Source of the DNA: Antricoccus suffuscus
Lineage (GTDB): Bacteria > Actinomycetota > Actinomycetes > Mycobacteriales > Antricoccaceae
Direction: 5' to 3'
NCBI RefSeq assembly: GCF_003003235.1
Contig: NZ_PVUE01000005.1
Coordinates: 62,001-126,000, forward strand
DNA: 64,000 bases
Part shown: positions 42,517 to 52,152 of the stretch, one piece after another
Layout: each line of letters begins with the position of its first letter
Numbering within the stretch: the stretch's first letter is position 1
Position numbers and translations under genes: made by a program
Notes under the pieces: generated by a model
The model's database searches: none
What the model was told of the DNA's origin: nothing
What the model saw: only the letters and a program-made list of their open reading frames with translations

Positions 42517-45500
42517 TTACCCAGCGACGAACAGCACATCGACCCAGTAGTTACCGCCGTTGTAGGTGTCCGTCGGGAACGCGCTGGCGGAGCCGTACTT
42601 GTAGACCCCGTTGCCCCCGTCGGTCCCCGTCTGGAGTGCCTCGAGCGGGCCACTCACGACATTCCGGCTGGCGAAGTAACCGCCGTCTGCCGAGTACATA
42701 CCTTTCGGCGCGAAATATGACACCACATACGTGTTGCCGGGTGTGAGCGAGACCGGGGTGGTGAACATGGCTGACTGCCAACCCCGCGCGGTCTCGGCTC
42801 CGAACGTCACGCTCGCGAGCAGAGTTCCGTCCGCCGCCCACAGATTCCCGACATGCGATCCGCTGTTGGCAGGGCCACCCTTATAGAACCGCACCCCCTG
42901 AACCGCACCCGCGGAACTGGCTCGGAACTTCGTTCCAACTTCGAGCGGGCCGGTGTCGTTAACCAGAAGCGTTGCGGGGACGACGTTATTGGGCCAGATC
43001 GAGACGACAGTGGCACCGATCGTCTGGAAGCTCCACGTCGTCGGCGAGGCAATCGGGTTGCCTTGCAGGTCGGTCGCGGCCTCCACGGACGCGGTGAACG
43101 ACGCCGAACCCGACAAAGGGCTAGTGGGCGTGAACGTGACGGTGTTGCTACCGCTGTCGTACGCCGACGCGCCGGCGACGACACCGCCGCCGCTGTCGCG
43201 CAGCTTGATCGAGATCGACGACGGGATGACCGGCTCGCTGAAGGTCGCGGACATGGTCGCCGTCAAGGCGACTCCCGTCTCCCCAGAAACTGGAGTGACC
43301 GAGGTGACCGTTGGAGCCGCGGTGTCGACGAAGATGGCGTCAACCCAGTAGTTGGTCGCGTTATAGCTACTGTTCGGGAATCCGCCAGCGCCGTACTTGT
43401 ACAACCCGTTGGGTGCAGATCCCGTCGAGGCGGGTGCCTGCAGTGGTGCCCTAGTAACGGCGGCTGACAAACCGCCCGCGTCGGCTGCGTAGTGGCCGTT
43501 CGGCGCGAAGTACGACGCGACTAGCGGCACGCCGGCGGTGACCTGGATTGGCGCACCAAAGAGCGCCTGCTGCCACCCCACCGCAGATTCGTTGGAGAAC
43601 GTGGCGGTTCCGAGCAGGGCGCCGTCGGCAGCCCACAGGTGCCCGACGTGTGAGCCTGTATTCCCGGAGCCCTTATAGAACCGAATGCCGGTGATTTGGC
43701 CATCACTCTGCGGGACAATTCGAACGCCGACCTCGATCGCCAGACCATCGGAGCTTGCGGCCGATGCAGGGATCGAGGAGGTGTCCCACAGAGTCGCCGG
43801 AGTAGCCCCGGCGACAGTCGCCGTCGTGAACTTCCACGTCATCGGTGCGGCCATCGCATTGCCGCTGAGGTCTTTAGCCGACACCGACGCCGTGTAGGTG
43901 ACATTTTGGGCGAGCGCCGAGTTCGGCGTCAACGTGGCGGTGCTCGTGCCTCCGTCGTACGCGACGCTTGATGCCACCGTCGCCCCGCTCGCTGTCTTCA
44001 GACTGAACGTCAGCGATCCACTGTCGATCGGCTCGCTGAACGTCACGCGTATTGCCTGAGTAGTCGCAACCGCGAGAATGTCCGCGGCCGGCTCGACGTT
44101 GACCACCTGTGGTGCCGTGTTGTCGGCAGCCATGACGAATACCACGTCAGCCCAGTAGTTCGCATTCCCGTAGGAATCGGAGGGGAAGCCGCTCGGCCCG
44201 TAACGATAGACACCGTTGAGCGCCCCTGTCACGCTTTGTGGTGCGTGAATAGCGCCTCGGTCGGCCGCGCTAGATGTGAAGTATCCGCTGCTCAGGCCAT
44301 ATACGCCGTTGGGCGAGAAGTATGACACGAAGTAGGTAGTGCTCTTCGTGATGGCGATAGGAGTCGCGAGATTTGCCTGCTGCCAACCGGAGGATGTTTC
44401 ATCTGAGAAGGGCGCGGTCGCTAGTAACGTCCCCGACGCCGACCACAGATGACCCACGTGCGAGCCCGTCGTACCCGGCGCCTTGTAGTAACGCAGCCCG
44501 GTGACCGTCCCGTCGACATCAGACGTGAATCGCACCCCGAGCTCGACGGCACTTGTCTCATTCGAGGAGATCGTCGCGGGCGCCGCGGAGGTGTCCCAAA
44601 TGCTCGTCGGTGATGTGCCGGGGTCGCCGGTCGTGCTGAACTCCCAGGAGTACGGAGCCGCCATCGGGTTACCTGCCGCATCATTGCCGGAGGTGACCGT
44701 AACCGTGTGCAGCGCCAGCGCCCCGAGCTGGGCGGTGGGCGTGAACGTCACTGTCCGTGTGGCTACGTCGTACGTCGTGGATCCGGCGACGAGCGCGTTA
44801 GTCGCGTCCCTCAACTCAACGACAATCGAGGCTTCGGTCATCGGCTCGCTGAAAGTCGCGGTGACCGCCGTCGTCCGAACTACTGACTGAATTTTCGTCG
44901 CCGGAGAGTGGTCGACGACCTTAGGAGCTTCGTTGTTGTCGTCGCTAAGAACAACATCAACCCAGTAGTTGGTCGACCCGAATGTGTCAGTCGGAAATCC
45001 CGTTGAGCCATATCGGTATACGCCGTTGGAGCCAGACTCACCGTTTGCGAGGGCTCTTAAGGGTGGGAGTTCAAACGCTTGTGCAAAGTAACCGGCGTCG
45101 GCCGCATAGTGACCATTGGGCATGAAGACGGAGGCGACATAGGTAGTCCCGGCGGTGACGGGTACCGGAGAGATCGAGACTACCTGCCAGCCAGTCGCGG
45201 ACTCGTTAGCGAAGGTTCCCGTCGCAAGCTGTTCGCCGGCGGCGGTCCACAGAGTGCCCACATGCGTACCGGTATTGCCCGCTCCCTTATAGAAGCGGAC
45301 ACCGGTGATGAATCCTTCGACCGCACTTTGGAATTTGACACCGGCTTCGATTGCACCACCGTCGTCAGATGAGGCAACCGTCGGGGTGAAGTCCGTGGGC
45401 CAGATCGAGCACGGCAGCGATCTAGGGCCTCCGACGAAGCTTCGCTGCGCGCCTGGCGACTCGATGTTGCAACTGTCGTCAATCGCGCGCACTGTAATCG

Positions 45501-47349
45501 GCACTTGACCGGTCGCGAGAGGCGTAAATACGTAGCTCCATGAGTCTTTGCCCGTCGCCGGGTGCCACGTCGTCCCCCCATCGGTGGATGCCTCAATCCC
45601 TGCGACTGTGCCCCCGCCTGCATCGACCGACGTGCCAGCGACCGTAATGGCGGTCCCGATCGGGAAAACGGCGCCTTCTGCCGGTGTCACGATCGCGGTC
45701 GTTGGGGGCAGAGTGTCGGCAGACTTCGTCGCGACCGTCAGCCCGGACTGCAAGGTTGACGGCTGCGCCCCCATATCGGCGAGTACGTTGATCGTCGCTT
45801 GCTGCATTACCGGATCGGTCGGCGTTCCGGGGTCGGTGATGTGATAGTCGTCGAGGCCGTAGGACCATTGAACGGTGCCGGTACCGAATACGAGCGCGCC
45901 ACTGGCCGCCCGGTACATGACTAAGTTGTGAACACACGTGCCCGCGATGTACGTCGCGCCGTAGTCGATAAGCAGTTGTGGCGTCTGCGCCGTCGTGCTT
46001 GACAGGTGGATAAGACCGGCGGGCCGAAATCCGTTGTCGACGTCGCAGTCAAACTCGTAGCCCAAAGTGTTGGGCGCCAACGTGCGGACTTGTCCGCTCG
46101 TTAGCGTAGCGACGGCCGTGTTGCGCCAGAGCCGCATCTTTGCGTACTCGGCCGGCACGGTGATCTCGAGGTCGGGCTCATTACTGGGCAGTATCGAACG
46201 GAAGAACTGTCCAGTCAGCTCATTTTCGGGACGTCCTCCGTTGGACGGCGGGCTGAACCTGGGATCGCGCCACGTGCCGGTCCATTCCGGCGTCGGGTCG
46301 GTCTTGGCACTGTCGAGGGTCTCTTTGTAACAGACCATTGTGCGGTCTGCGGTGTTGGAGCCATCAATCGACGGGGCGAAGCGTACTTTCCAGAAGTATT
46401 CGTTGCCTGACATGAAGATCATGTTGACGCCGGCATCGCGCCCGGCCGTTACGTTCGCTCGTTGCTCGCCGGAGACGTACTCATCGTGACCGGAAGAGAT
46501 GAACACCTTGCGTCCATTGAGGACAGCTGCGTTCTGGTGGACATCGATCCCACCGCAATATGAGACGTCGTACCCGTTGCGCTCGAGCCATCGGACAAGC
46601 GCGACCTCTGAGCTCAGGAACATGTTGGCCGGATCGGGATCTCGGAGGAAGGGCCGGTTGTAACTGACCTTGTATGCGCGACCTACCGGGTCGCCGTAGT
46701 ACAAACTGTTGCCGCCGTACCGGTTGTAGGCGTGCTGGGTCATCTCGGACGTTTGGACCAACACGTCTGACGGCCCGGTCCGACGCACTACAAAGTGCGT
46801 GTAGTTGGACGAGTTGGAGATGTCCTGGCGCTCGAACAGCGCATAATAGATTCCCGATACGGCGTCGGATGGAATAGTCCACGACGCGGACGGCGCCCAG
46901 TTGCCGCAATCGACCAGCCCGGTCGCAGCCTCGGTCTTTGGATCTGGCTGGTTCTGCGGAAGCGTGGCAGAGGGGGTGACATCTTGAAGATGTCGCGCGC
47001 CCTTACCGGCGTACCAACCGAGCCGAAAGATGCGGACTCGATAATTAGTCGATGGCGTGTCGATCTTGAAAGTCACGGTCTCGCCGGGCAGGTAGCTGTA
47101 CTGAGTCGTGTAGCCCTGAATTGACTCGTCGTTCCATGATTCCCAGTCCGACTCCGGCGAACCACTCAACGCGTTCTCGGCCGACACCGAGTTAGGCGTG
47201 GCAGCGAAGGCCGTGCCGGACATCATCGCGGCCGCCGTACCGGCCACGCCGGCCGCACTTGAATACTTTAGGAAGTTCCGACGGCTGACACCGCGCCCAA
47301 GAATTCCACCGTTAGAGCCCGCGCCCGATTTATCATCCGATTTACCCAC
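42517..47349 (-). CDS. Tat-exported multidomain protein: DMFase-large-subunit-like, Ig-like and four DUF4082 domains
   Basis: A 1610-residue secreted protein. Tat signal with SRRNFLKY (Arg23-Arg24) and cleavage after AFA at about 49. Residues about 60-535 resemble the N,N-dimethylformamidase beta-subunit-like domain seen in surface proteins (RIFRLGWYAGKGAR; SSGHDEYVSGEQR). An Ig-like domain spans about 545-640. Four DUF4082 domains begin near 647, 916, 1186 and 1450, each with a S-I/L-W-(P/D) start, GVRFYKG, and a YWVD end. Three SbsA-type Ig domains (ATFSEP motif) separate them. The GTG start at 47349 has only a weak ribosome-binding site. It probably decorates or remodels the cell surface; DUF4082 links it to the secreted protein at 60362. 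Confidence 0.88.
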   Translation of the reverse strand: MGKSDDKSGAGSNGGILGRGVSRRNFLKYSSAAGVAGTAAAMMSGTAFAATPNSVSAENALSGSPESDWESWNDESIQGYTTQYSYLPGETVTFKIDTPSTNYRVRIFRLGWYAGKGARHLQDVTPSATLPQNQPDPKTEAATGLVDCGNWAPSASWTIPSDAVSGIYYALFERQDISNSSNYTHFVVRRTGPSDVLVQTSEMTQHAYNRYGGNSLYYGDPVGRAYKVSYNRPFLRDPDPANMFLSSEVALVRWLERNGYDVSYCGGIDVHQNAAVLNGRKVFISSGHDEYVSGEQRANVTAGRDAGVNMIFMSGNEYFWKVRFAPSIDGSNTADRTMVCYKETLDSAKTDPTPEWTGTWRDPRFSPPSNGGRPENELTGQFFRSILPSNEPDLEITVPAEYAKMRLWRNTAVATLTSGQVRTLAPNTLGYEFDCDVDNGFRPAGLIHLSSTTAQTPQLLIDYGATYIAGTCVHNLVMYRAASGALVFGTGTVQWSYGLDDYHITDPGTPTDPVMQQATINVLADMGAQPSTLQSGLTVATKSADTLPPTTAIVTPAEGAVFPIGTAITVAGTSVDAGGGTVAGIEASTDGGTTWHPATGKDSWSYVFTPLATGQVPITVRAIDDSCNIESPGAQRSFVGGPRSLPCSIWPTDFTPTVASSDDGGAIEAGVKFQSAVEGFITGVRFYKGAGNTGTHVGTLWTAAGEQLATGTFANESATGWQVVSISPVPVTAGTTYVASVFMPNGHYAADAGYFAQAFELPPLRALANGESGSNGVYRYGSTGFPTDTFGSTNYWVDVVLSDDNNEAPKVVDHSPATKIQSVVRTTAVTATFSEPMTEASIVVELRDATNALVAGSTTYDVATRTVTFTPTAQLGALALHTVTVTSGNDAAGNPMAAPYSWEFSTTGDPGTSPTSIWDTSAAPATISSNETSAVELGVRFTSDVDGTVTGLRYYKAPGTTGSHVGHLWSASGTLLATAPFSDETSSGWQQANLATPIAITKSTTYFVSYFSPNGVYGLSSGYFTSSAADRGAIHAPQSVTGALNGVYRYGPSGFPSDSYGNANYWADVVFVMAADNTAPQVVNVEPAADILAVATTQAIRVTFSEPIDSGSLTFSLKTASGATVASSVAYDGGTSTATLTPNSALAQNVTYTASVSAKDLSGNAMAAPMTWKFTTATVAGATPATLWDTSSIPASAASSDGLAIEVGVRIVPQSDGQITGIRFYKGSGNTGSHVGHLWAADGALLGTATFSNESAVGWQQALFGAPIQVTAGVPLVASYFAPNGHYAADAGGLSAAVTRAPLQAPASTGSAPNGLYKYGAGGFPNSSYNATNYWVDAIFVDTAAPTVTSVTPVSGETGVALTATMSATFSEPVIPSSISIKLRDSGGGVVAGASAYDSGSNTVTFTPTSPLSGSASFTASVEAATDLQGNPIASPTTWSFQTIGATVVSIWPNNVVPATLLVNDTGPLEVGTKFRASSAGAVQGVRFYKGGPANSGSHVGNLWAADGTLLASVTFGAETARGWQSAMFTTPVSLTPGNTYVVSYFAPKGMYSADGGYFASRNVVSGPLEALQTGTDGGNGVYKYGSASAFPTDTYNGGNYWVDVLFVAG

Positions 47350-47706
47350 AACTCGCCCACCACAGTCTTGGGACGCCCCTGAATTAGCGTCTCCCCCACA
47401 GCCGCAACTTCATCACAAGCGACTAACCCAAGCAACCGTCCCGCGACGAAGTTTCATTAGCACATGTAATAGGCAAAATTGCAAGCAGATTCCGGCGTGA
47501 ACCAAGTCCCGGCACGCAAGGGCGCCAGTCGCAGGTCGGCGCAGCCTAGGTCCGGACCCAATCACGTTGAAGACTTGTAACTCGGCACACGAATCTGCAT
47601 CCGCACCATGAGGATCGGAAAATATGCTCTGCGCACGAGGGCCCCAAGCGTCTGTATAGTCCCGGGAATACATCACTTCAGTTCTAGGGCGCGGGGAGAA
47701 ATTCTA
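47350..47706. other. Intergenic region between divergent surface genes
   Basis: No supported gene. It must hold promoters for the 1610-residue protein and for the methyltransferase gene. TATAGT at about 47656-47661 is a possible -10 element, without a clear -35. Confidence 0.3.
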
Positions 47707-48462
47707 ATGCACGCCGACTCAGGCTCGTCGATAAGTCCATGCGCGAGTTTAGAAGGCGCACATGAGCATCCACAAACGGCCGCTGCAGAGACCGAACGTC
47801 GAGGCGCACGGGTTCGCCGTCTTCTTGTTGACTCGCCGACGTCAGTGGGCGCCCGTGCACGTGCCCGACGCTGGATGTTATTGCAGAGGAATTTCCCAGG
47901 TCTCGGCGGCATGCGCGTACTCGACCTGGGAGGCACCTTGGAATGGTGGCGACGCGCGCCATTGCGTCCAGCGCAAGTGATCACCGTCAATTTGGAAGAT
48001 CAGGATAGCGGGTCAGACCGCTCGCTCCGGCATGTGACAGGCGACGCTTGCACGGCCAGAGAAGTACTAGATGCCGCTGGCCTGTCGAGAGAATTTGATC
48101 TCGTGTTCTCGAATTCTCTGATCGAGCACGTGGGTGGGCACGCTCGGCGAGCCGAACTCGCGCATCAAATACAAGACCTCGCGCCGAATCACTGGATCCA
48201 GACACCGTATCGATATTTCCCGGTCGAGCCGCATTGGCTGTTTCCCGGGATGCAGTTCCTTCCAATGGCTGCGCGCAGTCGCATCGCTTTGTCTTGGCCA
48301 CTCACGCACACGCGTGCCAAGACGTTAGCGGAAGCGCGTGACGGCGCGATGTGGACTGAACTAATAGGGCTAACCGAAATTCGATCCTACTTCCCGGACT
48401 CAGAAATTGCCATCGAGCGCTTCCTTGGCATACCTAAGTCGCTTATCGCTATCAAAGCGTAG
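47707..48462 (+). CDS. Class I SAM-dependent methyltransferase, surface polysaccharide locus
   Basis: A 251-residue methyltransferase: VLDLGGTLEWWRR as a modified motif I near residue 75, EFDLVFSNSLIEHVGGH as motif IV and post-motif. The SNSLIEH text is typical of methyltransferases in polysaccharide and glycan clusters. GGGGAG eight bases upstream supports ATG 47707. The neighbouring glycosyltransferases suggest a sugar or glycolipid substrate. Confidence 0.82.
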   Translation: MHADSGSSISPCASLEGAHEHPQTAAAETERRGARVRRLLVDSPTSVGARARARRWMLLQRNFPGLGGMRVLDLGGTLEWWRRAPLRPAQVITVNLEDQDSGSDRSLRHVTGDACTAREVLDAAGLSREFDLVFSNSLIEHVGGHARRAELAHQIQDLAPNHWIQTPYRYFPVEPHWLFPGMQFLPMAARSRIALSWPLTHTRAKTLAEARDGAMWTELIGLTEIRSYFPDSEIAIERFLGIPKSLIAIKA

Positions 48463-48472
48463 CGACGCGTGT

Positions 48473-49822
48473 CTACTGTGGCGCCGACCGCTCTAGAACG
48501 AAGCGGCGCAGTTCGTCAGCGTCATCGAGATCCACGAATTCCTGGCCGCGCTCCTCGTCAATCGACGTTCGAGCACGCAGAGCCTCCAACGTAGTTCCCG
48601 ATTCCGCGGCCAGCCCCGATTCGCGACCGACTAGCTCGTCGTATACGCCGACGTACTTCTCCGCTTGTGGTCGCCAATCAAGCTCCTTTACGACTCGGCC
48701 GCGCGCGCGAAGCGACATCGTGGCCCGCAACTCCGCATCATCTAGCAGCCGGGCTACCGAATCGGCAAACGCCTTCACGTCACCCGGCGTCACGTACAGC
48801 ACCGCTTCCGCACCAGAGACCCGAGTCTCGGCCAGGTCAAATGACACCGATGGCAGGGCATATGCCATGTACTCCATCGTCTTGTTCATCGTGGAAATAT
48901 CGTTGAGTGGCGTCTTCCGGTCAGGACACATGCCGATATCGGCCGCGCTGAGATAGTCAGCGATCATGCCCTTGTCTGCCCGACCGGTGAAGGTTACATA
49001 GTCATCAAGCCCGAGTTGGGTGGACTGACGACGAAGATCCTCGAAGCAGTCACCAAAACCGAGTAATGCCGCGTGAACGTCAGTGCGTCCACGCCAATTT
49101 ACCAATTCGTCCATCACCTCGAGCACCACGTCGACGCCGTCTTGCGGTCCCATGATGCCGAGGTATACCAGAAGGTACCGCCCGTTTCGGCGTATTGATG
49201 GCGGTGGATATATAGGGCGCATCAACTGCGTATCCGGACCGCTTCGTACAACGGTGACCTCATCCGCACGACGATGTCCCCGGGAGATTGCGATCTTCTT
49301 GTAGGACTCATTGGTAGATATCACGCGATGCGCAGCACGAAACGTCATACGCTCCAGCCACAGCAAGCCATTCAACTGAACGCGACCACCGAAGCTGGAG
49401 GGCTTCCCAAAACGTGACAAATAGAGTTCGGGATTGAGATCATGGTGGTCGAATATGAACTTGACCCCACGTATCCGCCACAGTCTGGCTAGGAGCCAGT
49501 AGGTGTCGGGCGGATTGCACGCTTGAATGATGTCAAATCCGCGGTCACGCCATACCCGGAGCGAGAGCAAAGCGGTGCGCAGCCATGAGTAGACGAACTC
49601 GACGATAAAACCTCCGACACCCTTAGCCTCAGGTGCCGGTCGATATTTGTAGATCGCGACACCATCGAGTGTCTGCCGTGAGGGATCGCCCGGACCCTTG
49701 GGACATATCACGCTCACCGCGTAACCCCGTGCGATGAGCGCCTGACACTCAAGCCAGACACGACGATCCAACGGGACCGGAAGATTCTGAACGATTATCA
49801 GAACTCGTCGTCCGATAGACAT
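48473..49822 (-). CDS. Glycosyltransferase family 4
   Basis: A 449-residue GT-B fold transferase. The N-terminal donor/acceptor region starts RVLIIVQNLPVPLDRRVWLECQAL, and the nucleotide-sugar site is seen as YLGIMGPQDGVDVVLEVMDELV and GRADKGMIADYLSAADIGMCPD with the E-x7-E-like NKTMEYMAY. It is converted to membrane-associated work on lipid-linked or surface glycans. GGAGGGG upstream sets ATG 49822. Divergent from the Wzz-like gene; donor sugar unknown. Confidence 0.9.
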   Translation of the reverse strand: MSIGRRVLIIVQNLPVPLDRRVWLECQALIARGYAVSVICPKGPGDPSRQTLDGVAIYKYRPAPEAKGVGGFIVEFVYSWLRTALLSLRVWRDRGFDIIQACNPPDTYWLLARLWRIRGVKFIFDHHDLNPELYLSRFGKPSSFGGRVQLNGLLWLERMTFRAAHRVISTNESYKKIAISRGHRRADEVTVVRSGPDTQLMRPIYPPPSIRRNGRYLLVYLGIMGPQDGVDVVLEVMDELVNWRGRTDVHAALLGFGDCFEDLRRQSTQLGLDDYVTFTGRADKGMIADYLSAADIGMCPDRKTPLNDISTMNKTMEYMAYALPSVSFDLAETRVSGAEAVLYVTPGDVKAFADSVARLLDDAELRATMSLRARGRVVKELDWRPQAEKYVGVYDELVGRESGLAAESGTTLEALRARTSIDEERGQEFVDLDDADELRRFVLERSAPQ

Positions 49823-49976
49823 AGTGGATTCCCCTCCGAAGAGTTGGTTGGGTTCGTGACCGAGTCGGCAACCACATTTAATAGTGCCAGACCAGTTCAC
49901 ACGGCATTTTTAGGGTAGGCCGAGTACTCTCGGGACTGTAGTTGCAAGCTGCTTCGTGGCGTTATGAAGGGACAGT

Positions 49977-50738
49977 ATGTATTTCGGGGATGTCCTGAAG
50001 GCACTCGGACGCAGGTGGTACGTCCTTGTAGCGGGTCTCGTGGTAATCGCCGTCGCGGCAGGTTTGGCAATAAAGTGGGTACCGACGCAGTACGAGGCGT
50101 CAGGGCAGATGCTGCTCTTGCTCCCAGCGGACGCGACCGGTATCACAACACCGACTAACCCGTACATTAACCTGCAGGCCGGACTCATCACCACTGCGTC
50201 CGTGGTCGCGGGAACGCTAAGCACCAAAGATAGCCAGCGCGAAATGAAAGCCAAGGGGTTCACGTCCGAATACGCTGTCGCGCTCGACCCCGGAGGCGGC
50301 CCGCTGCTGCTTATCACCGCCGACGACACGAACCCACAACGCGCAGTTGCCACCCGGGACGAAGTAATCAAGCGGCTCGACGGAGAACTTGCCCGCATCC
50401 AACAAGATGAGAATGTTCCAGTTACCCAGTTGATCCACTCGCGCACATTCAGCGTTACACAGTTTGCCGAGGCGCTACCAGGTAGCAAGATCCGCGCACT
50501 CGCAGTGATCGGTGCGGTAGGCGTGATCCTCACTCTGATCGTCGCGTTGATGATTGACCGGTATCGGCCGGCTCGCAAACGGCCGAGGCGCTCTCGCGCA
50601 CGCCGCAGTCGCGAGACCGGGCCGGACGACGAAACGCAAGCCGATCCACAATCCCCATCGGTCGACAATGACAGCGAACTGGCATCCAGCGCAACGTCGA
50701 CCGTTGAGCATGAGGTCGTCGGTGAGCCTCGCCGCTGA
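49977..50738 (+). CDS. Wzz/chain-length-determinant-like membrane protein
   Basis: A 253-residue polysaccharide co-polymerase-like protein: membrane segments at about 15-32 and 173-193 flanking an external helical domain, and a basic C-terminus followed by an acidic disordered tail. No Walker motifs, so no attached tyrosine kinase. The family sets polymer length in Wzy-dependent or ABC-type systems. AAGGGA precedes ATG 49977. It overlaps the following ligase-like gene by 29 bp. Confidence 0.8.
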   Translation: MYFGDVLKALGRRWYVLVAGLVVIAVAAGLAIKWVPTQYEASGQMLLLLPADATGITTPTNPYINLQAGLITTASVVAGTLSTKDSQREMKAKGFTSEYAVALDPGGGPLLLITADDTNPQRAVATRDEVIKRLDGELARIQQDENVPVTQLIHSRTFSVTQFAEALPGSKIRALAVIGAVGVILTLIVALMIDRYRPARKRPRRSRARRSRETGPDDETQADPQSPSVDNDSELASSATSTVEHEVVGEPRR

Positions 50739-52152
50739 AACACCGGTCCGACGCGAACGAACGCAGCGCATCCCGGCACTAGTCTTCGTTCTCGTCTACG
50801 TCGCGCTACTGCTCTGCATTCCTTCGCGGCTAATCGTCGGACCACTAGGCGCATCGGGGACGCCCGCAAATCTTTGGGGATTGGCGGCGCTGCTCTGGTG
50901 GGTCTGCGCCGCGGTCGGCGGATTCAACACAGGTCGCCACTCGCCAGTACGGATTGCAATAGCCGTTCTGACCCTTGCGGTGTTCGCAAGTTACGTGTCC
51001 GGAATGTCGAACGGCTGGTTCATTCCACCGACTATTCACGAAGCAACTAGCGACGTTATTAACCTGGTCCCGGCCACCATTGGGCAAATCAACGAGAAAA
51101 TGGTGAACGCTGCGGACCGCGGACTGCTCTCGTTCGGTGGGTGGCTCGGAATCGTGCTGGTCACTTCAAGCGGTCTGCGTTCCTGGCGGGACCTCGAAAC
51201 GGTCGCAAAGTGGCTCACCTGGCTGGGGACTTTCGTAGCGGCTCTGGGAATACTTCAGTTCTTCACCGCGATAGACATCGCCTCGTTCTTCAAGATTCCC
51301 GGGCTGGTCGCGAACTCCGATTTCGGCGAGGTCGCAACCCGTTCGGTGCTCAACCGCGTCTCAAGCACGGCGATACATCCCATCGAGTTCGGCGTCGTCA
51401 TGGCCTGCATCTTCGTTTTTGCGTTGCACCGGGCAATTCACAACCCGAGCGCAATTCCACCCTGGATACCCGTTGTTTGCATCGGGATCGCGATCCCGAT
51501 GTCCGTGTCACGATCTGCGATCCTCACGGCCGCGATCGCGTTGATCATCATGCTGATCAGTTGGCCTCCACGGTGGCGATGGCGCGCTCTCTTCATCGCG
51601 CCCTTCGCAGCCATCGCGCTCAGACTCATGATCCCGGGGCTCGTCGGCACCATCACGTCACTGTTCACGAATCTATCCAATGACCCGAGTATCAGCGGTC
51701 GCACCGACGACTACGGCCCCGTCTTCGATCTCTACACAAACCATCCGATACTCGGTCGCGGTCTGTTCACTTTCGCCGCGAATTATTACCGGATCCTCGA
51801 CAACCAATACTTTGGCATGCTGGTTGAAATCGGAGCGGTTGGCCTGTCCGCAGCCGTAGCCCTCTTCCTAATTGGCTACTTCTGCGCCCGCGGCGCGCGA
51901 CGACGCACAACCAATCCTCGGTCTCGACACCTCGCGCTCGCGCTGTCCGGCGCAATCGCCGGTGTTGTGATCAGTTACGTGACGTTCGATGCGTGGGCCT
52001 TTCCAATGGCCGCTGGACTCACTTTTCTCCTGATTGGGATGGCCGGCGCCGCGTGGCAGATTGCTCGCTACGAGTCACAGCAATCGGATCCTGCCGCGGC
52101 GGAGGCCGCGGCTCCTGCATCCGGCTATTCGCCAAGCCAGGAAGTTGCATGA
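50710..52152 (+). CDS. O-antigen ligase/Wzy-like polymerase, membrane protein
   Basis: A 480-residue multi-pass membrane protein with about 11 hydrophobic segments and a large periplasmic-type loop (about 325-375) that includes SISGRTDDYGPVFDLYTNHPILGRGLF, the G-x-G-x5-Y-N-like region of the O-antigen ligase/Wzy family. Whether it ligates or polymerises glycan repeats cannot be told. It starts at ATG 50710 inside the Wzz-like gene (GTG 50722 possible) and overlaps the next gene by four bases. Confidence 0.8.
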   Translation: MRSSVSLAAETPVRRERTQRIPALVFVLVYVALLLCIPSRLIVGPLGASGTPANLWGLAALLWWVCAAVGGFNTGRHSPVRIAIAVLTLAVFASYVSGMSNGWFIPPTIHEATSDVINLVPATIGQINEKMVNAADRGLLSFGGWLGIVLVTSSGLRSWRDLETVAKWLTWLGTFVAALGILQFFTAIDIASFFKIPGLVANSDFGEVATRSVLNRVSSTAIHPIEFGVVMACIFVFALHRAIHNPSAIPPWIPVVCIGIAIPMSVSRSAILTAAIALIIMLISWPPRWRWRALFIAPFAAIALRLMIPGLVGTITSLFTNLSNDPSISGRTDDYGPVFDLYTNHPILGRGLFTFAANYYRILDNQYFGMLVEIGAVGLSAAVALFLIGYFCARGARRRTTNPRSRHLALALSGAIAGVVISYVTFDAWAFPMAAGLTFLLIGMAGAAWQIARYESQQSDPAAAEAAAPASGYSPSQEVA

